The translations under genes and the position numbers were made by a program. This document shows, piece by piece, positions 8,097-16,460 of a stretch of DNA of 64,000 bases (its first letter is position 1; the number at the start of each line of letters is the position of its first letter). Source of the stretch: Kitasatospora papulosa (GTDB lineage Bacteria > Actinomycetota > Actinomycetes > Streptomycetales > Streptomycetaceae); contig NZ_JNYQ01000009.1 of the NCBI RefSeq assembly GCF_000717245.1, positions 177,998-241,997 of the forward strand. The letters are read 5' to 3'. The notes below the pieces were generated by a model. It had not been told where the DNA came from. It ran no database searches and saw nothing but the letters and a program-made list of their open reading frames with translations.

Positions 8097-9188
8097 GTGT
8101 CGTCCTCCACAGCCGTGCCGGGGCAGAGCCCCATAGCCGAAACGGCCCCGCAGTCCCTGTGCGCCCTCGAGCCGCGTGTCCCCGCCGACCGTCTGGTCGC
8201 GGAGATGGTGCCGCCGCCGCGCTTCGACTCGGTGCGCTTCGATACGTACGTGCCCGACCCGAACCAGCCGAGCCAGACCGAGGCGGTCGAGGTGCTCGGC
8301 TCCTTCGCGGCCGGGCTGGGCGGTGCGCACGCCACGGGGTCGGCCAGGCGCAGGTGGTTCGGCAGGAAGCCCGCCGCGCCCACCGGGCCCCGCGGTGTCT
8401 ATCTCGACGGCGGGTACGGCGTCGGCAAGACGCACCTGCTGGCCTCCCTCTGGCACGCCACCCCGGCCGCGCCGTCGCTCAAGGCCTTCGGCACCTTCGT
8501 CGAGCTGACCAACCTGGTCGGCGCGCTGGGCTTCCAGCAGACCGTGCAGACCCTGAGCGGGCACCGGCTGCTCTGCATCGACGAATTCGAGCTGGACGAC
8601 CCGGGTGACACCGTCCTGGTGTCGTCCCTGCTCAGCAGGCTGGTCGAAGCGGGCGTCGCACTGGCCGCCACCTCGAACACCCTGCCCGGCAAACTCGGCG
8701 AAGGCCGTTTCGCGGCCGCCGACTTCCTCCGCGAGATCCAGGGGCTGTCCTCGCACTTCCGGCCGTTGCGGATCGACGGCGAGGACTACCGTCACCGCGG
8801 ACTGCCCGAGGCGCCGCCGCCGTACTCCGACGACCAGGTCACCAGGGCCGCGTACGCGACGGCCGGGTCCTCGCTCGACGACTTCCCGGGCCTGCTCGGC
8901 CACCTGGCCAAGGTGCACCCGAGCCGGTACGGCGCGCTGACGGACGGGATCACGGCGGTCTGCCTCACCGAGGTGCAGCCGGTGCCCGACCAGTCGACGG
9001 CCCTGCGCCTCGTGGTGCTGGCGGACCGGCTGTACGACCGCGAGGTCCCGGTGCTCGCCTCCGGTGTCCCCTTCGACCGGCTGTTCAGTGACGAGATGCT
9101 GAACGGCGGGTACCGCAAGAAGTACTTCCGGGCCATCTCCCGGCTGACGGCACTGGCACGTGACGCAAAGGGACTGGTGGCGCAGTAG
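8097..9188 (+). CDS. zapE: Cell division protein ZapE / AFG1-like ATPase
   Basis: A 363-residue AAA-family ATPase. The Walker A motif is GGYGVGKTHL (about 103-112) and the Walker B motif is LLCIDEFELDD (about 157-167), followed by sensor-like ATSNTLP, the usual order in ZapE/AFG1. In E. coli ZapE regulates FtsZ rings, and in mitochondria AFG1 handles respiratory proteins; the role in Streptomyces is unclear. The GTG at 8097 has GGTGGAG directly upstream. It diverges from the RibD-like gene across a 59-bp promoter interval. Confidence 0.9.
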   Translation: MSSSTAVPGQSPIAETAPQSLCALEPRVPADRLVAEMVPPPRFDSVRFDTYVPDPNQPSQTEAVEVLGSFAAGLGGAHATGSARRRWFGRKPAAPTGPRGVYLDGGYGVGKTHLLASLWHATPAAPSLKAFGTFVELTNLVGALGFQQTVQTLSGHRLLCIDEFELDDPGDTVLVSSLLSRLVEAGVALAATSNTLPGKLGEGRFAAADFLREIQGLSSHFRPLRIDGEDYRHRGLPEAPPPYSDDQVTRAAYATAGSSLDDFPGLLGHLAKVHPSRYGALTDGITAVCLTEVQPVPDQSTALRLVVLADRLYDREVPVLASGVPFDRLFSDEMLNGGYRKKYFRAISRLTALARDAKGLVAQ

Positions 9189-9270
9189 GTTCGGGGGCGA
9201 AGGGCGTACGGGTTCCCGAGGGTGCCGCGTACGTCCGGATGACCACGCACACCGTTCGAAGGGATCCAGC

Positions 9271-9696
9271 ATGGCTACCACGCGTCAGGCGCACACGGTC
9301 TGGGAAGGCAACCTGCTCGAGGGCAAGGGCGTCGTCACCCTCGACTCCTCCGGGATCGGGGAGTACCCCGTCTCCTGGCCGTCGCGCGCGGAGAAGGCGA
9401 ACGGGAAGACCAGCCCGGAGGAGCTCATCGCCGCCGCGCACTCCAGCTGCTTCTCGATGGCGCTGTCCAACGGCCTGGCCACGGCGGGCACCCCGCCGAC
9501 CCGGCTGAACACCCAGGCCGAGGTCACGTTCCAGCCCGGTACCGGCATCACCGGCATCCACCTCACGGTGGAGGGCGAGGTCCCGGGTCTGGACGAGGCG
9601 GGCTTCGTGAAGGCCGCCGAGGACGCCAAGGCGAACTGCCCGGTCAGCCAGGCGCTCACCGGCACCACCATCACGCTCACCGCGTCGCTGGCCTGA
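9271..9696 (+). CDS. OsmC family peroxiredoxin
   Basis: A 141-residue protein of the OsmC/Ohr fold, which reduces organic hydroperoxides through a cysteine pair. The first conserved Cys is in AAHSSCFSMALS (about 57-68) and the second in ANCPVSQAL (about 121-129). The N-terminal 'HTVWEGNLLEGKGVVTLDSSGIGEYPVSW' region matches the OsmC rather than the Ohr branch. The ATG at 9271 sits after GAAGGGATCC. It lies 82 bp downstream of zapE on the same strand. Confidence 0.93.
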   Translation: MATTRQAHTVWEGNLLEGKGVVTLDSSGIGEYPVSWPSRAEKANGKTSPEELIAAAHSSCFSMALSNGLATAGTPPTRLNTQAEVTFQPGTGITGIHLTVEGEVPGLDEAGFVKAAEDAKANCPVSQALTGTTITLTASLA

Positions 9697-9829
9697 TCCC
9701 ACCCGTCCCTGGGGCACCACTCGCCCCGGGGACACAGGGGGCATCGTGGCCCGCATGGTTCCCGCGCGCCACCATGCGTGGTACACACATGCGGGTCACT
9801 TCACCTGTCCGCCAACAGGGAGTTGCCTC

Positions 9830-11206
9830 ATGTCATCCGCACCTCGACGACTCGCAACACGACGACAGGTCCTGGCCGGAAGCGCCGCGACCGCCGCCTC
9901 GGTCGCCTTCACCGGGGCCTTCACCGAACTCTTCTCCGGCACCGCCGACGCCCGCGGTCACAGCGGCTACGGCCCTCTCGTGCCGGATCCCGACGGCCTG
10001 CTCGATCTGCCGAAAGGATTCCGCTACCGGGTGCTCTCCCGCGAGGGCGATCCGCTCCGCTCGGGCGAGGGTCTGGTCCCCAGCAACCACGACGGCATGG
10101 CCGCCTTCCCCGGTTCCCATGGCCGGGTCCATCTCGTGCGCAACCACGAGAACCGCGTCACGGGAAGGATCGCCGTCCCCACGGTCGAGGGCCTGACCTA
10201 CGACCCCATGGGCAAGGGCGGCTGCACGGCCCTCGAACTCGACGGCCGCGGTCACGTACGCGGCGAGCGCGTCGCCATCGCGGGTACGGCCGTCAACTGC
10301 GCGGGTGGCCCCACGCCCTGGAACACCTGGCTGACCTGCGAGGAGACCGAGGACAAGGCCGGCACCAACGGCTACACGAAGGACCACGGCTTCGTCTTCG
10401 AGGTGGACGGCGCCGATCCGCGCCGCACCGGGGCCGTCCCCCTGACCGCGATGGGCCGTTTCCAGCACGAGGCCGTCGCGATCGACCCGCGCAACGGCAT
10501 CGTCTACGAGACCGAGGACGCGTTCGAGAAGCCGTTCGGGCTCTTCTACCGCTTCCTTCCCGAGAGGCCGCTCGGCGGAAGGGGGTCGCTGCGGGCCGGC
10601 GGCGCGCTGGAGGCGATGCGGGTGCCCGGGGTGCCCGACCTCTCCGTGATCCAGGAGACCGGTGCGACGTTCGACCGGATCGAGTGGGTCCCCGTACCGG
10701 ACCCGCAGGCCGCGCAGACACCGATCAGGCACCAGGACTTCGGCCCGAAGGGCATCACGCACGCCCAGAAGCTGGAGGGCTGCTACTGGGGCGGTTCCTC
10801 GGTGTACTTCGTCTCCAGCTTCGCGCACAGCGCGGAGGGGTCGGCCGCCGACCACTTCGGCCAGGTGTGGCGGTACGAGCCGAAGCGGCGCCGCCTCACG
10901 CTGGTGATCGTCTTCGGCCCCGACACCGACGTACAGCTGCCGGGCGAGTCCCCCGACAACATCTGTCTGGCGGCCGGAGGCGGGCTGATGGTCTGCGAGG
11001 ACGGCGGCGGCGCACAGCACGTGCTCGGGGTGACCAGGCGCGGCGAGGTCTACGCGATGGCGCGGGGAGCGCAGAACATCGGGACGGACGAAGAGCCGGA
11101 GTGGGGCGAGTTCGCGGGCGTCACGTTCTCACCGGACGGCGCGACGATGTTCGTGAACTGCTACACCCCGGGGACGACGTTCGCGGTGACGGGCCCCTGG
11201 CGCTGA
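9830..11206 (+). CDS. PhoX-like (DUF839) phosphatase, Tat-exported
   Basis: A 458-residue secreted protein. The N-terminus has a twin-arginine signal (TRRQVLAGS near residue 10, with a hydrophobic run to about residue 40). The mature part resembles PhoX alkaline phosphatases, calcium/iron enzymes that release phosphate from phosphoesters: SNHDGMAAFPG, RNHENR, a Gly-Gly-Cys-Thr-rich segment, and NTWLTCEET, a signature of the DUF839 beta-propeller. The C-terminal half has SPDNICLAAGGGLMVCEDGGG. The ATG at 9830 has CAGGGAG 7 nt upstream. I saw no clear PHO box upstream, though I could not score one. Confidence 0.87.
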   Translation: MSSAPRRLATRRQVLAGSAATAASVAFTGAFTELFSGTADARGHSGYGPLVPDPDGLLDLPKGFRYRVLSREGDPLRSGEGLVPSNHDGMAAFPGSHGRVHLVRNHENRVTGRIAVPTVEGLTYDPMGKGGCTALELDGRGHVRGERVAIAGTAVNCAGGPTPWNTWLTCEETEDKAGTNGYTKDHGFVFEVDGADPRRTGAVPLTAMGRFQHEAVAIDPRNGIVYETEDAFEKPFGLFYRFLPERPLGGRGSLRAGGALEAMRVPGVPDLSVIQETGATFDRIEWVPVPDPQAAQTPIRHQDFGPKGITHAQKLEGCYWGGSSVYFVSSFAHSAEGSAADHFGQVWRYEPKRRRLTLVIVFGPDTDVQLPGESPDNICLAAGGGLMVCEDGGGAQHVLGVTRRGEVYAMARGAQNIGTDEEPEWGEFAGVTFSPDGATMFVNCYTPGTTFAVTGPWR

Positions 11207-11230
11207 GACCGGAGCGAGCAGACGGGTGAG

Positions 11231-11257
11231 CCGGCCGTCCGCGTCCCGGACGGCCGG
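11231..11257. terminator. Hairpin terminator after the PhoX-like gene
   Basis: Perfect 11-nt arms (11231-11241 and 11247-11257) with a 5-nt loop start 24 nt after the stop codon. There is no U-tract. Confidence 0.7.
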
Positions 11258-11302
11258 AGCGCCGTGAGGCTTGTCTGATCAATCATCAGCTAGCGTCCCC
11301 CA

Positions 11303-12184
11303 GTGATCACATCTGTTCGTACGATGATCCTCCTTACCGTCATGGGCGGGGCGCTGGCCGGCTGCGCGAGCCCCGAGGCCACCCGCGCCGGGACGGCCGT
11401 CCTTCCGACGGCCCCGGAGAAGTCCGCGGCGGCGTCCCCCTCGCCGTCGCGGCCCCCGGAGAGCGGTCCGCCCGTGCTGGCCCCGGGGCCGGGCGGTCTC
11501 ACGCCGGTCTTCGAGCGACGGGCCGCCGGGCGCGACGGCGCGGCCGCGTCGGACAAAGTGGTGGCGCTCACGTTCGATGCCGACATGACGGCGGACCAGG
11601 GCCGGCGTGCCGCCGGGGGCGAGCACTTCGACAACCCCGGACTCATCGCGTCGCTGCGCAGGCTGAAGGTCCCGTCGACGGTCTTCATGACGGGCAGGTG
11701 GGCGCAGGAATATCCGGACCAGGCCCGCTCGATCGGCACCGACCCCCTGTTCGAGATCGCCAACCACTCGTTCAGCCACCACGCCTTCTCCTCCCCCTGC
11801 TACGGGCTGCCGGCGGTCGCGGCGAAGGACATGCGGGCGGACGTGGAGCGGGCGTTCACGGCGATCCGGAGGACGGGGGCGCGCCATGTCGTGCCCTACT
11901 TCCGCTTCCCCGGCGGCTGCTACGACGACGCGTCGCTGAAGGCCCTGGCCCCGACGGGGGTGACCGCGGTCCAGTGGGACGTGGTCAGCGGTGACGCCTT
12001 CGCGACCGACGCGGACGCGGTGGCCGAGCAGGTGCTGGAGGGGGTGAGGCCGGGGTCGCTGGTCGTCATGCACTGCACCCGCAGCGCGGCGCCCGTCACC
12101 GACGACGCCCTGCGCCGGATCGTCCCCGGACTGCGCGAGCGCGGCTACCGCTTCGTCAAGGTCTCCGAGCTGATGCGCGGCTGA
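11303..12184 (+). CDS. Polysaccharide deacetylase (NodB-type) lipoprotein
   Basis: A 293-residue envelope protein. The N-terminal hydrophobic stretch ends in the lipobox LAGC (Cys at about residue 21), followed by a Pro/Ala/Ser linker. The NodB domain (about 85-290) carries VVALTFDADM, in which the usual catalytic TFDDG reads TFDADM, the zinc motif HSFSHH, YFRFPGGCYDD and WDVVSGD. These enzymes remove N-acetyl groups from peptidoglycan or chitin-like glycans. The GTG at 11303 lies 7 nt after a TAGCGT -10-like box (11291-11296) without a Shine-Dalgarno, so a leaderless start is plausible; ATG codons a few residues in are alternatives. Confidence 0.88.
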   Translation: MITSVRTMILLTVMGGALAGCASPEATRAGTAVLPTAPEKSAAASPSPSRPPESGPPVLAPGPGGLTPVFERRAAGRDGAAASDKVVALTFDADMTADQGRRAAGGEHFDNPGLIASLRRLKVPSTVFMTGRWAQEYPDQARSIGTDPLFEIANHSFSHHAFSSPCYGLPAVAAKDMRADVERAFTAIRRTGARHVVPYFRFPGGCYDDASLKALAPTGVTAVQWDVVSGDAFATDADAVAEQVLEGVRPGSLVVMHCTRSAAPVTDDALRRIVPGLRERGYRFVKVSELMRG

Positions 12185-12206
12185 GCGGAACGCCCGTGTC
12201 CGCGTG

Positions 12207-12386
12207 TCAGCCGGAGCAGGCGGTGCGTCCCGCCTCCTGCCAGGCGCACACCGGGCAGAGGGTGCTGCCCTTCGTCGACTCCGGGTACTCGGTCGGCTTC
12301 CGGCACAGCACGCACTCCGCGTACGGCGGCCCCGCGTCCACGGGGACGGGGGCCGGCGCGGGCGTCTCGCAGTAGGCGTCGTCCAT
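12207..12386 (-). CDS. Small zinc-ribbon-like hypothetical protein (59 aa)
   Basis: This 59-codon ORF begins MDDAYCETPAPAPVPVDAG and contains two cysteine knuckles, CVLC and CPVC, about 20 residues apart, plus a terminal Cys. That layout suggests a zinc ribbon. The codon use is fully Streptomyces-like (third positions nearly all G/C) and the ATG at 12386 is 26 bp downstream of the next gene on the same strand, so it is probably cotranscribed with the AIM24 gene. The function is unknown; a nucleic acid or protein-contact role would fit the fold but is not shown. Confidence 0.72.
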   Translation of the reverse strand: MDDAYCETPAPAPVPVDAGPPYAECVLCRKPTEYPESTKGSTLCPVCAWQEAGRTACSG

Positions 12387-12414
12387 GCCTTCGAGCCTAC
12401 TCAGCCCCGCGCGA

Positions 12415-13092
12415 TCAATGCGCCGACGCCTTCTCCTGCTTGAGCTCGCTGGGCCGTACGATCACGAATCCCTCGCCCTGGAGCATCAGCTGGACCGCCT
12501 CGCCGGACCCGCCGCGCACCATCGAGCCGAAGCTCTGGGAGCGGTGCAGCGAGGTCGAGAGCTGGGCGCTCCAGCCGACGACCGCGTCCGTGTCGACGTA
12601 CACCGGCTGCTGGGCGGTGACGGGGATCACGATGGGGGTGCCGTCGCAGATCAGGCCGAGTTTTCCGTATCCGCTGAAGACGCTGTTGAAGAGACCGCCG
12701 CCGGTCATCCCGGCGCCCTTCACCGTCTTGATCTCGTAGGACAGGCCGGCGTCGAAGCAGAGGACGTTGCGGCCGTTGACCGTCAGGACGTCGCCCTGCT
12801 CCATGTCCACGATGAAGCAGTTGGCCGCCTCGTGGGCGAACCACGCCTCGCCCTGGCCGGTGACCGCCATGAGGGGCAGGCCCTCGCCCGTCACCGCCCG
12901 CTTGAGCATGCCGCCTATGCCCTGGCCCTTGCGTTCGAACTGGAGATTGCCGCGGAAGGCGATCATCGAACCCTGACGCGCGTGCATCTCACCGTTGACG
13001 GCGTACTTGATGGACTTGGCGTTCTGCAGGGTCATGCCGGGGGCGGTGGCCGGCTTGGCCATGTGCTCACTGGAAAAGAGGTCGCTCTTCAT
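12415..13092 (-). CDS. AIM24 family protein
   Basis: A 225-residue soluble protein of the AIM24/TerD-adjacent beta-roll family. Characteristic features are 'VNGEMHARQGSMIAFRGNLQFE', the Gly-rich repeated strands, 'AVTGQGEAWFA' and a late 'GLICDGTPIVIPV' segment. Bacterial AIM24 proteins have no settled function; the mitochondrial member affects respiratory complexes and membrane organisation. I chose ATG 13092 because GGTGAGGA precedes it by 8 nt; the ATG at 13101 overlaps that ribosome site, and the long upstream frame is antisense to the next gene. It diverges from the PTH2-type gene. Confidence 0.88.
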   Translation of the reverse strand: MKSDLFSSEHMAKPATAPGMTLQNAKSIKYAVNGEMHARQGSMIAFRGNLQFERKGQGIGGMLKRAVTGEGLPLMAVTGQGEAWFAHEAANCFIVDMEQGDVLTVNGRNVLCFDAGLSYEIKTVKGAGMTGGGLFNSVFSGYGKLGLICDGTPIVIPVTAQQPVYVDTDAVVGWSAQLSTSLHRSQSFGSMVRGGSGEAVQLMLQGEGFVIVRPSELKQEKASAH

Positions 13093-13165
13093 GCCGTGCA
13101 TCCTCACCCGGAGCCCTCGGTTCCACCAAGAACGGGTTGTCGCGGGAGCCTGGCAGACTGGAGGT

Positions 13166-13930
13166 GTGAGCAGCGACAGCATTCCCGAGGCCCTTCCCGC
13201 AGCGTCCGAAGCCCCCGCCGACAGCCCTTTCCGTACGGAGCCGACGGCCCGCGACGAGGCCCCGCAGTTCGTCCTGCCCCTGGTGGTGCACCTCGAGAAG
13301 ACCGACCCTCCGGCGCGTAACGACGCGCTGGTGACCGCCGCCCGCGCGGTGCTCACGATCCTTGCCGACCCCCGCTCCCTCGGCGAGGAGGAGGGCGGCG
13401 CCGAGGGCGAGTGGGCCCAGGTCATGCGCGACTGGCAGGACGCCCGGATCCGCAAGGTGGTGCGGCGGGCGCGCGGCGCCGAGTGGCGCAAGGCGTCCAC
13501 GCTCCCCGGGATCACGGTCACGGGTGAGCACGCGGAGGTGCGGGTCTTCCCGCCGGTGCCCCTGGACGGCTGGCCCAAGGAGCTGGCCAAGCTCCAGGTG
13601 TCGGGGACGGACCTCGACGACCCGCAGGCCCCGCCCGCGCCGGACCTGTCCGGCCCGGTGCTGTGGATGAACCCGGACGTCACCATGTCGGCGGGCAAGG
13701 CGATGGCGCAGGCCGGGCACGGCGCGCAGCTGGCCTGGTGGGAGCTTTCGGACACCGAGCGCAAGGCGTGGCGCGAGGCCGGTTTCCCGCTCTCCGTCGG
13801 CACCCCGGACCCGGCCCGCTGGCGTGAACTGACCGCGAGCGGGCTGCCGGTGGTGCGGGACGCCGGGTTCACCGAGATCGCTCCGGGCTCCTGCACGGTC
13901 GTCGCCGACCACCCCGCCCTGCGCCGCTGA
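13166..13930 (+). CDS. Peptidyl-tRNA hydrolase type 2 domain protein
   Basis: A 254-residue protein with two parts. Residues about 38-150 form an actinobacterial N-terminal domain (FVLPLVVHLEKTDPPARNDAL onward) with an Arg-rich helix. Residues about 165-254 hold the PTH2 core: LWMNPDVTMSAGKAMAQAGHGAQLAW, with the catalytic-type Lys and Gly-Gln-Gly-His-like turn, and the closing TEIAPGSCTVVADHP. PTH2 enzymes free tRNA from stalled peptidyl-tRNA. The GTG at 13166 follows a GGAGG only 1 nt away and a CAGACT -10-like box 6 nt away, so leaderless initiation is possible. It diverges from the AIM24 gene. Confidence 0.85.
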   Translation: MSSDSIPEALPAASEAPADSPFRTEPTARDEAPQFVLPLVVHLEKTDPPARNDALVTAARAVLTILADPRSLGEEEGGAEGEWAQVMRDWQDARIRKVVRRARGAEWRKASTLPGITVTGEHAEVRVFPPVPLDGWPKELAKLQVSGTDLDDPQAPPAPDLSGPVLWMNPDVTMSAGKAMAQAGHGAQLAWWELSDTERKAWREAGFPLSVGTPDPARWRELTASGLPVVRDAGFTEIAPGSCTVVADHPALRR

Positions 13931-14098
13931 CCGACGGGCGGGTTCCAGGCGGCCACCGTTTCCGGGGCCGGCTGAACATTCCTTCGCCGGACTACGTATC
14001 TCCCCGTACCGCCACATCGGCATTACCGCCAAGTAGGTTGCACGACAACGCGGTTGGCGGTTGATTCGAGGCTGTCACGCACCTGCCCGGGAGACATC

Positions 14099-14854
14099 TT
14101 GCTGCGACGCGTCAACGGAACCGCCCTGATCATCGCGGCGCTTGTCGCCACGCTCGGCGCACTCGCCTTCCCCGTGTGGTCCTACGCCGACCGCTCCGGT
14201 ACCGGTGAGGCCAATCTGAACGCGTCCAGTGTGGCCACCCAGTGGGGCCCGCTCTCCGCGACCGACCGGGACTTCCTGGTCAAGGTGCGGCTCGCCGGAC
14301 TGTGGGAGCTGCCGGCGGGCCAGCAGGCCATCGAACGCGCCCCGAGCGAGGGGGTGAAGCTCGCCGGTGACCATCTGGTGGTCGGCCACACGGATCTGGA
14401 CCGGCGGGCCCGCGACGTGGCGTCCAAGCTCGGGGTGGAACTCCCCAACCAGCCCACGGAACAGCAGCAGGGCTGGCTCGACGAACTGACCGCCGCCGGC
14501 GGCCAGGAGTACGAGCAGAAGTTCGCCAACCTGCTGCGCGCGGCGCACGGCAAGGTGTTCGCGCTGATCGCGCAGGTCCGGCACACCACGCGCAACTCAC
14601 TGATCCGGCAGCTCGCTTCGGACGCCAACCAGACGGTGCTCGACCACATCACCATGCTGGAGCGCACCGGGTTCGTCGACTTCGACGGCCTGGCACGTGA
14701 GGCGGCGGGCGCCTCGACGGCAAGCCCCTCGGGGCCGCCGATGTCGTCGGGCGGTGGCGTCCCGCAGGTCCCGGTGCCGGTGACGCCGAGCGGCGACCAG
14801 TCGTTCACCTCCCGCCCGGTGCCGCCGACGATGGCCCCGCTGCCCCAGCCCTAG
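14099..14854 (+). CDS. DUF4142 domain protein, exported
   Basis: A 251-residue protein with an N-terminal signal or anchor helix (GTALIIAALVATLGALAFPVW, about residues 6-26). The DUF4142 domain (about 45-215) is a long four-helix bundle: LSATDRDFLVKVRLAGLWELPAGQ, 'HLVVGHTDLDRRARDVASKLGVELP', and Gln/Glu-rich helices. DUF4142 proteins are ferritin-like in shape, and their function is unsettled. The C-terminus is a Pro/Ser/Gly-rich tail. I chose TTG 14099 because CGGGAGA precedes it and the hydrophobic segment then sits at the N-terminus; GTG 14054 is a longer, less likely choice. Confidence 0.82.
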   Translation: MLRRVNGTALIIAALVATLGALAFPVWSYADRSGTGEANLNASSVATQWGPLSATDRDFLVKVRLAGLWELPAGQQAIERAPSEGVKLAGDHLVVGHTDLDRRARDVASKLGVELPNQPTEQQQGWLDELTAAGGQEYEQKFANLLRAAHGKVFALIAQVRHTTRNSLIRQLASDANQTVLDHITMLERTGFVDFDGLAREAAGASTASPSGPPMSSGGGVPQVPVPVTPSGDQSFTSRPVPPTMAPLPQP

Positions 14855-15162
14855 GGAACGACGGACTCAGTCGCGTCCCTGACGCCGGACATGACGGCAT
14901 GACGGCATGCGAACGCCTGTTGATCTCCGTCAACGGACCATGGAATCAATCCGGAGTGTCCGGCTCCCGGGCATATCCGCGCCACCCCTCGTCCTCGCAG
15001 GTCGGCGGGGTGCCATTCGACCCGTCGAACGTGTCACGATCGAACAACGGGATACTCCGGCCCCGTCCGGGAACCTCAAATTCAGCTCTGAACGTCCCCC
15101 CTTGCGGGTTGGCCGCCGCTCGGTGGGGCCATCACCCCTGCACGGAACGGGGAGGGGACACC
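14855..15162 (+). other. 308-bp interval upstream of the DUF692 gene
   Basis: I see no convincing gene here. The interval has lower GC than its neighbours. Landmarks are a direct repeat of ATGACGGC (14891-14908 region), an inverted repeat GTTGA-N6-TCAAC at 14919-14934, and a strong GGGGAGGGG ribosome site at the end for the DUF692 gene. It probably carries the promoter of the 15.1-17.5 kb operon and possibly an operator, but no known consensus matches. Confidence 0.5.
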
Positions 15163-16455
15163 ATGAAGCTGGGAACCGGTATCGGATGGCGGCCGGAGAT
15201 CGCGGACACGGTCGAGGCGCTGCCCGGGATCGACTGGGTCGAGGCCGTCGCGGAGAACCTCTGCGAGGACCACCTCCCCGCGTCCCTGGTGCGGCTCCGG
15301 GAGCGCGGGGTCACGGTCGTCCCGCACGGCGTCTCGCTGGGACTGGGCGGGGCCGACCGTCCGGACCCCGGCCGTCTCGCGGGCCTGGCGGCACGGGCCG
15401 GACTGCTGGGCACTCCCCTGGTGACGGAGCACATCGCGTTCGTACGCGCCGGAGGGCAGCTCAGCGCCTCACCGGTCCTGGAGGCCGGGCATCTGCTGCC
15501 TGTCCCACGGACCTGGGACGCGCTCGACGTGCTGTGCGAGAACGTGCGGATCGCGCAGGACTCGCTGCCCGTGCCGCTGGCCCTGGAGAACATCGCGGCG
15601 CTGATCTCCTGGCCCGGCGAGGAGTTGACCGAGGGCCAGTTCCTCGCCGAGCTGGTCGAGCGCACCGGCGTACGCCTGCTCATCGACGTCGCCAATCTGC
15701 ACACCAATCACGTCAACCGCGGCGAGGACCCCTCGACCGCACTCGACGAGCTCCCGGTGGAGGCCATCGCCTACGTCCACGTGGCGGGCGGCGTCGAGAA
15801 GGACGGCGTCTGGCACGACACCCACGCCCACCCCGTGACACGGCCCGTCCTCGACGTGCTGAAGCAGCTCCGCTCCCGCGTCGATCCGCCGGGAGTCCTG
15901 CTGGAGCGCGACGACGACTTCCCGCCGGCCGGGGAGCTGGCAGGTGAACTGGCCGCGATCCGCAGCGCTCTGGCCTCCGCCGCGGCGGCGCCCCCGGCCG
16001 GACGGCAGCGGCCGGCCCGCGCTCCCGAGCCCGCGCCCCGTGCCGTCGGGGCCCGCGAGCGGACCGGCCTGTCCCAGACCGCGCTGCTGTCGACGCTGGT
16101 GGCCGGCACCCCGGCGCCGGACGGCTTCGACCGGCGGCGCCTGGGGGTCCAGAGCCGGGCCCTGGCCGGGAAGCGGGCCGAGGTCGTGGCCAAGGTCGCG
16201 CCGGAGCTGCCCGAGATCCTCGGCGGCGGCTATCGCGAGGCATTCCTCGCCTACGCCAGGAACCGGCCGATGTCCGCCGGTTACCGCCGCGACGCGCTCG
16301 GCTTCGCCGAACACCTCCTCGTCACGGACCGGCCCGCCGACGAGGCCGCCCGGCGCAGACTGACGCGCTGGTGGCAGGAGCGCGCCGCCCCTCGTCCGCC
16401 GCGCCGCGGGACCCGTCTGGTCCACGCGGCCCGTACCGCTCTCCTCGGAAGGTGA
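15163..16455 (+). CDS. DUF692 (MNIO) family enzyme with C-terminal partner-like domain
   Basis: A 430-residue cytosolic protein. Residues 1-270 are a DUF692 TIM barrel, the MNIO family of multinuclear iron enzymes (MbnB, TglH) that oxidise cysteines in ribosomal peptides. Candidate metal/substrate residues: H55 (VPHG), E89-H90 (VTEHIAF), E142-N143 (ALENIA), D175/N178/H180/H183 (IDVANLHTNH), H206, D219, H221, H223. Residues 271-298 are an Ala/Pro/Arg linker; 299-430 form a helical domain (GLSQTALLSTLVAG, GGYREAFLAYARNRP, WWQERAA) that I recall as an 'SCO6045-like C-terminal' extension and which could do the substrate-binding job of BufC/MbnC. ATG 15163 follows GGGGAGGGG. The next gene, a Cys-tailed membrane protein, starts 5 bp after its stop. 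Confidence 0.9.
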   Translation: MKLGTGIGWRPEIADTVEALPGIDWVEAVAENLCEDHLPASLVRLRERGVTVVPHGVSLGLGGADRPDPGRLAGLAARAGLLGTPLVTEHIAFVRAGGQLSASPVLEAGHLLPVPRTWDALDVLCENVRIAQDSLPVPLALENIAALISWPGEELTEGQFLAELVERTGVRLLIDVANLHTNHVNRGEDPSTALDELPVEAIAYVHVAGGVEKDGVWHDTHAHPVTRPVLDVLKQLRSRVDPPGVLLERDDDFPPAGELAGELAAIRSALASAAAAPPAGRQRPARAPEPAPRAVGARERTGLSQTALLSTLVAGTPAPDGFDRRRLGVQSRALAGKRAEVVAKVAPELPEILGGGYREAFLAYARNRPMSAGYRRDALGFAEHLLVTDRPADEAARRRLTRWWQERAAPRPPRRGTRLVHAARTALLGR

Positions 16456-16460
16456 CCGCG

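Noticed and set aside
12415..13956. 513-codon frame extending AIM24 upstream
   Set aside because: The upstream part is antisense to the PTH2-type gene; a good ribosome site supports ATG 13092.
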